This document shows, piece after piece, positions 24,332 to 26,883 of a stretch of 26,883 nucleotides of DNA (position 1 is the first letter of the stretch; every line of letters starts with the position of its first letter). A program made the position numbers and the translations under genes. The stretch spans positions 1-26,883 of the forward strand of contig JAITJB010000076.1 of NCBI GenBank assembly GCA_031279155.1. Reading direction: 5' to 3'. The notes below the pieces were generated by a model. The model made no database searches, was not told the origin of the DNA, and saw only the letters and a program-made list of their open reading frames with translations. Source of the DNA: Deltaproteobacteria bacterium. Its GTDB lineage: Bacteria; Desulfobacterota; Desulfarculia; Adiutricales; Adiutricaceae.

Positions 24332-26883
24332 TCAGTTGGCGGCGTTTTCAATAAGGCCGCCAGAATTTATGGTGGCCGAGGCCGAGCCGCCTGAGTAGAT
24401 AATTAAGCGACCACCAGCTTTGACTACGGTAGAAACGGCCTGTCCTCGGCTATATAGCCTCAGAACCCCGCCAGACTCAACGGTTGTAGCCAAGGCCCGT
24501 CCACCGGAGGAGACGTGTAGTTCTCCGCCGGAGTGTAGGGTCGTAAAATTGGTGACTCCGCCTGAGATGGCCATTTGTAGGCCGCCTAAGCTTATGTTGG
24601 TAAAATTACCTTCGCCATTTGCGCCGATGTTTAAGGTCCCGCCGGAATAGATTATGAAGTTATTGGCCACCCCACGGTCGATGGCAAAGTTACCGGAAAC
24701 ATTGGACCCGCCAACCATCCTTTGATCGCCGCCTAAGACGTTGGTGGTGATGTTGCCGCCAACTTCTTGATTTATTTCAATAGCCGAGCCCCCGGAATTG
24801 ATTAATAGCGTCCCGCCTGAAAATATGACCGTTCCCTTGGCCGCGCCGCCTGAGGAGACATATTGCCTTCCTCCTATCTTAATCGCCGTCTGACGGGCTT
24901 CCCCACCGGATAAAATGTGCTGAGCTCCGCCGGAAACAACTTCCGTCTGTTCCGAAATACCGCCCAAAACCAGCCTTTGTTGGCCACCAGAATTAATCAC
25001 GGCCTTTTGGGCCGCGCCGCCGGAGGAGACAATTTGCTGGCCTTCGGAATGGATAGAAGCTACTGAGGCTGAGGCCCCTTCCAAGACAATTTGCTGGCCG
25101 CCTTGGTAAATGGCGGCCGATAGGGACTGACCACCGGAAGATATTAATTGCGATCCGCCAGAATTGATTAAAGCTGATTCATCTGAGCCGCCAGCAAAAA
25201 CCAATTGGCTGCCGCTTAAGTTGATGTGGGTGGATAAGGATTGCCCTCCGGAAGATATAATCTGCGATCCGCCAGAATTGACTTTAGTCTCGGTGGTTTT
25301 GCCGCCACTTGAGATTACCTGGAGGCCGCCGTTATTGACATCTGCTTCGATACTAAGGCCATAGTTACCGACTATTTGCCGGCCCCCTAAATTTACTATA
25401 GCGCTTATGGCCGCGCCTTCGTTAATAATATGTTGCTCTCCACCAGAATTTACTGAAGCCATGGCTGCAACGCCTTTTTTAGTGATGATCTGCTTACCAA
25501 GTAAATTTATGATGGTAGCGTGGGCTACGCCTTTATTTCGAACGTGCTGCTCGCCTCCAGAGAAGACCATAACCTGATCAGAAGAACCTCCGGATAAGAC
25601 GAGCTGTTGACCGCCGTCAGATACCGAAGTTAACTTAGCTAAGCCGCCTTCGGCGGCTATTTGGCTGCCGCCGGAGTTGATGATGGCCCCATCGGCTATG
25701 CCGTTGTTATTTATAGCCTGAAGTCCGCCGTTTTTAATGATAGAGGCTTTGGCCACGCCTCCGGCTAAGACGTCTTGCTTGCCCCCGGAATTAATCAAAG
25801 TAGCCGTAGCCAGACCATCTAGGGTTACGGCCTGGATCCCCTGTGAGTTTATGATAGCCTCAAAAGCCGTGCCTCCGGAGGAGACAACCTGCTTACCCAT
25901 GGGGTTAATATAGGTAGCTTCGGCTAGACCTCCAGAGAGGACAATTTGAGTGCCGCCAGAAAAAATTTCAGCCTTTACGGCCAGGCCGCCACTACTGACG
26001 CTCTGCCGACCAGTGTAGATTCTAGTAAGTTCGGCTGTGCCGCCAGAGAAGACGACTTGCGAGCCGCTACCTCCGACATAGGTCGGATGGGCTTTTCCTC
26101 CGTAGCTGACGTGCTGCGCCCCACCTTCGATAAAGGTGGAGATAGCCAAACCTCCGGATTTGATATGCTGAGTAGCGCCTGAGACGACATGGTTTTCTAA
26201 AGCACTGCCAAAAGCTGAGATGTATTGTTGGCCGCCGGAGTAAATGAACGTAGATGTAGCTGTGGCGCCAGATAAGAGCCGCTGTTGGCCGCCATTATAA
26301 ATGATAAGGTTACGGGCCTGGCCTGAGCTAATAGAAAACGGGCCAAGAAAGTTGAAGCCGCTAATTATGGTGGCGTCTTGTCCGCTGATTGTGGCGTTAA
26401 TGTTTCCAGCGCTGTTTTGAAGGACTTTTTTGGCAACGCCGCCTGAGGCTAAGAGGGTACCGCCGGAGGAGATTATGGTGTTTGAGGCCTCCCCTCCAGA
26501 GAAGAGGATTTGAGTTCCGCCCGATATAAGTGTCGTATCTTGGGCTAAGCCGCCAACCGAGATAAATTGCTGACCGCCGGAGATATAGGCCGATGAGGCA
26601 AGGCCTCCGGAGGAGACCACCTGACTCCCACCGCTTGAGATAAAAGTTGCCATGGCCTTGCCGCCAGAAGAGATGGTCTGCTCTCCGCCTTCTCTGACAG
26701 TTGTCGAGGAAGCCAAGCCGCTGGCTTTGATTTGCTGGCGCCCCATATAATTTATGTTGGTGGAAATAGTTTGCCCGCCTAAGGAGACGATTTGCTCTCC
26801 AGCTGAATCGACTTCAGTCCTTAAGGCCGTGCCGCCCGAGGATATGGTTTGTGAGCCGTAATTTGAGATTACCGTTGAGCTAG
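24332..26883 (-). CDS. AIDA-repeat surface protein, C-terminal part, without visible beta-barrel
   Basis: The reading frame is open from the right edge to a TGA at 24332-24334, about 849 codons; the N-terminus is outside. The product is a continuous string of roughly 40 imperfect repeats of 19-20 residues, with cores like SSGGxQxxxSGGxAxxT, as in the passenger of AIDA-I-type autotransporters. It should fold as a right-handed beta-helix outside the cell, for adhesion or aggregation. Members are often O-heptosylated. The C-terminus ends SATINSGGLIENAAN with no autotransporter barrel, and only 282 nt remain before mgtE, so a shifted barrel is impossible here. Two longer, related spacer units interrupt the array (26282-26415 and 24639-24765). 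Secretion may use an N-terminal route, or the gene is truncated. Confidence 0.85.
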   Translation of the reverse strand, partial: SSTVISNYGSQTISSGGTALRTEVDSAGEQIVSLGGQTISTNINYMGRQQIKASGLASSTTVREGGEQTISSGGKAMATFISSGGSQVVSSGGLASSAYISGGQQFISVGGLAQDTTLISGGTQILFSGGEASNTIISSGGTLLASGGVAKKVLQNSAGNINATISGQDATIISGFNFLGPFSISSGQARNLIIYNGGQQRLLSGATATSTFIYSGGQQYISAFGSALENHVVSGATQHIKSGGLAISTFIEGGAQHVSYGGKAHPTYVGGSGSQVVFSGGTAELTRIYTGRQSVSSGGLAVKAEIFSGGTQIVLSGGLAEATYINPMGKQVVSSGGTAFEAIINSQGIQAVTLDGLATATLINSGGKQDVLAGGVAKASIIKNGGLQAINNNGIADGAIINSGGSQIAAEGGLAKLTSVSDGGQQLVLSGGSSDQVMVFSGGEQHVRNKGVAHATIINLLGKQIITKKGVAAMASVNSGGEQHIINEGAAISAIVNLGGRQIVGNYGLSIEADVNNGGLQVISSGGKTTETKVNSGGSQIISSGGQSLSTHINLSGSQLVFAGGSDESALINSGGSQLISSGGQSLSAAIYQGGQQIVLEGASASVASIHSEGQQIVSSGGAAQKAVINSGGQQRLVLGGISEQTEVVSGGAQHILSGGEARQTAIKIGGRQYVSSGGAAKGTVIFSGGTLLINSGGSAIEINQEVGGNITTNVLGGDQRMVGGSNVSGNFAIDRGVANNFIIYSGGTLNIGANGEGNFTNISLGGLQMAISGGVTNFTTLHSGGELHVSSGGRALATTVESGGVLRLYSRGQAVSTVVKAGGRLIIYSGGSASATINSGGLIENAAN

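Noticed and set aside
24332..26883. Repetitive DNA at the right end as a CRISPR array
   Set aside because: The repeats are degenerate, about 57-60 nt in period, without uniform repeat-spacer structure, and translate to AIDA repeats in one open frame.

Overview
The window looks like a piece of a bacterial chromosome from an anaerobic, Gram-negative, probably host- or sediment-associated organism. I lean towards the Desulfobacterota (former Deltaproteobacteria). The reasons are the phoH-pgpH-ybeY order, a MadLM malonate transporter next to biotin uptake genes, AIDA-type surface repeats, LemA/M48 pairs, and frequent TTG/GTG starts behind good Shine-Dalgarno sites. The species is not determinable from sequence reading alone.

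Left end, + strand (1-2800): the end of madL, complete madM, a strong dyad and a hairpin, two tandem near-duplicate bioY genes, and a 46-residue single-span membrane peptide too short for ordinary gene calling. A clean intrinsic terminator closes the unit. Malonate uptake beside duplicated biotin uptake suggests a biotin-dependent malonate decarboxylase operon further left, outside the window.

Middle-left (2850-5290): a low-density, decaying region. It starts with a minus-strand unit that ends in a perfect terminator and is either a 67-residue protein or a structured RNA. Next comes a YhcG/DUF1016 nuclease gene that I could reconstruct by eye over its whole length, with about four nonsense codons and four frameshifts. 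Upstream of it is a frameshifted small HTH regulator. A 26-bp perfect palindrome lies at the start of the dead nuclease gene.

Middle (5290-17160), all minus strand: a STAND/ORC-like AAA ATPase, penicillin-binding protein 1A, DNA polymerase I, an M48 metalloprotease, two LemA proteins, a membrane-anchored MltD-like protein that has lost its catalytic glutamate, and an exported ankyrin-repeat protein. The last five look like one cell-envelope operon.

Right (17160-24050), minus strand: glgC, then the conserved block ybeZ(phoH)-pgpH-ybeY, then mgtE. The far right is a giant AIDA-repeat surface protein that runs off the window; its C-terminus is here and has no beta-barrel.

The most unusual cross-cutting feature is a shared low-complexity tract of x-Q-A/T triplets. 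It appears in linkers or disordered termini of at least three unrelated proteins (DNA polymerase I, PBP1A, the ankyrin protein) and as a short Q-A run in BioY1. A different Ser/Gly/Pro-rich insertion sits next to the YbeY active site. The genome seems to tolerate or spread in-frame micro-repeats in housekeeping genes.
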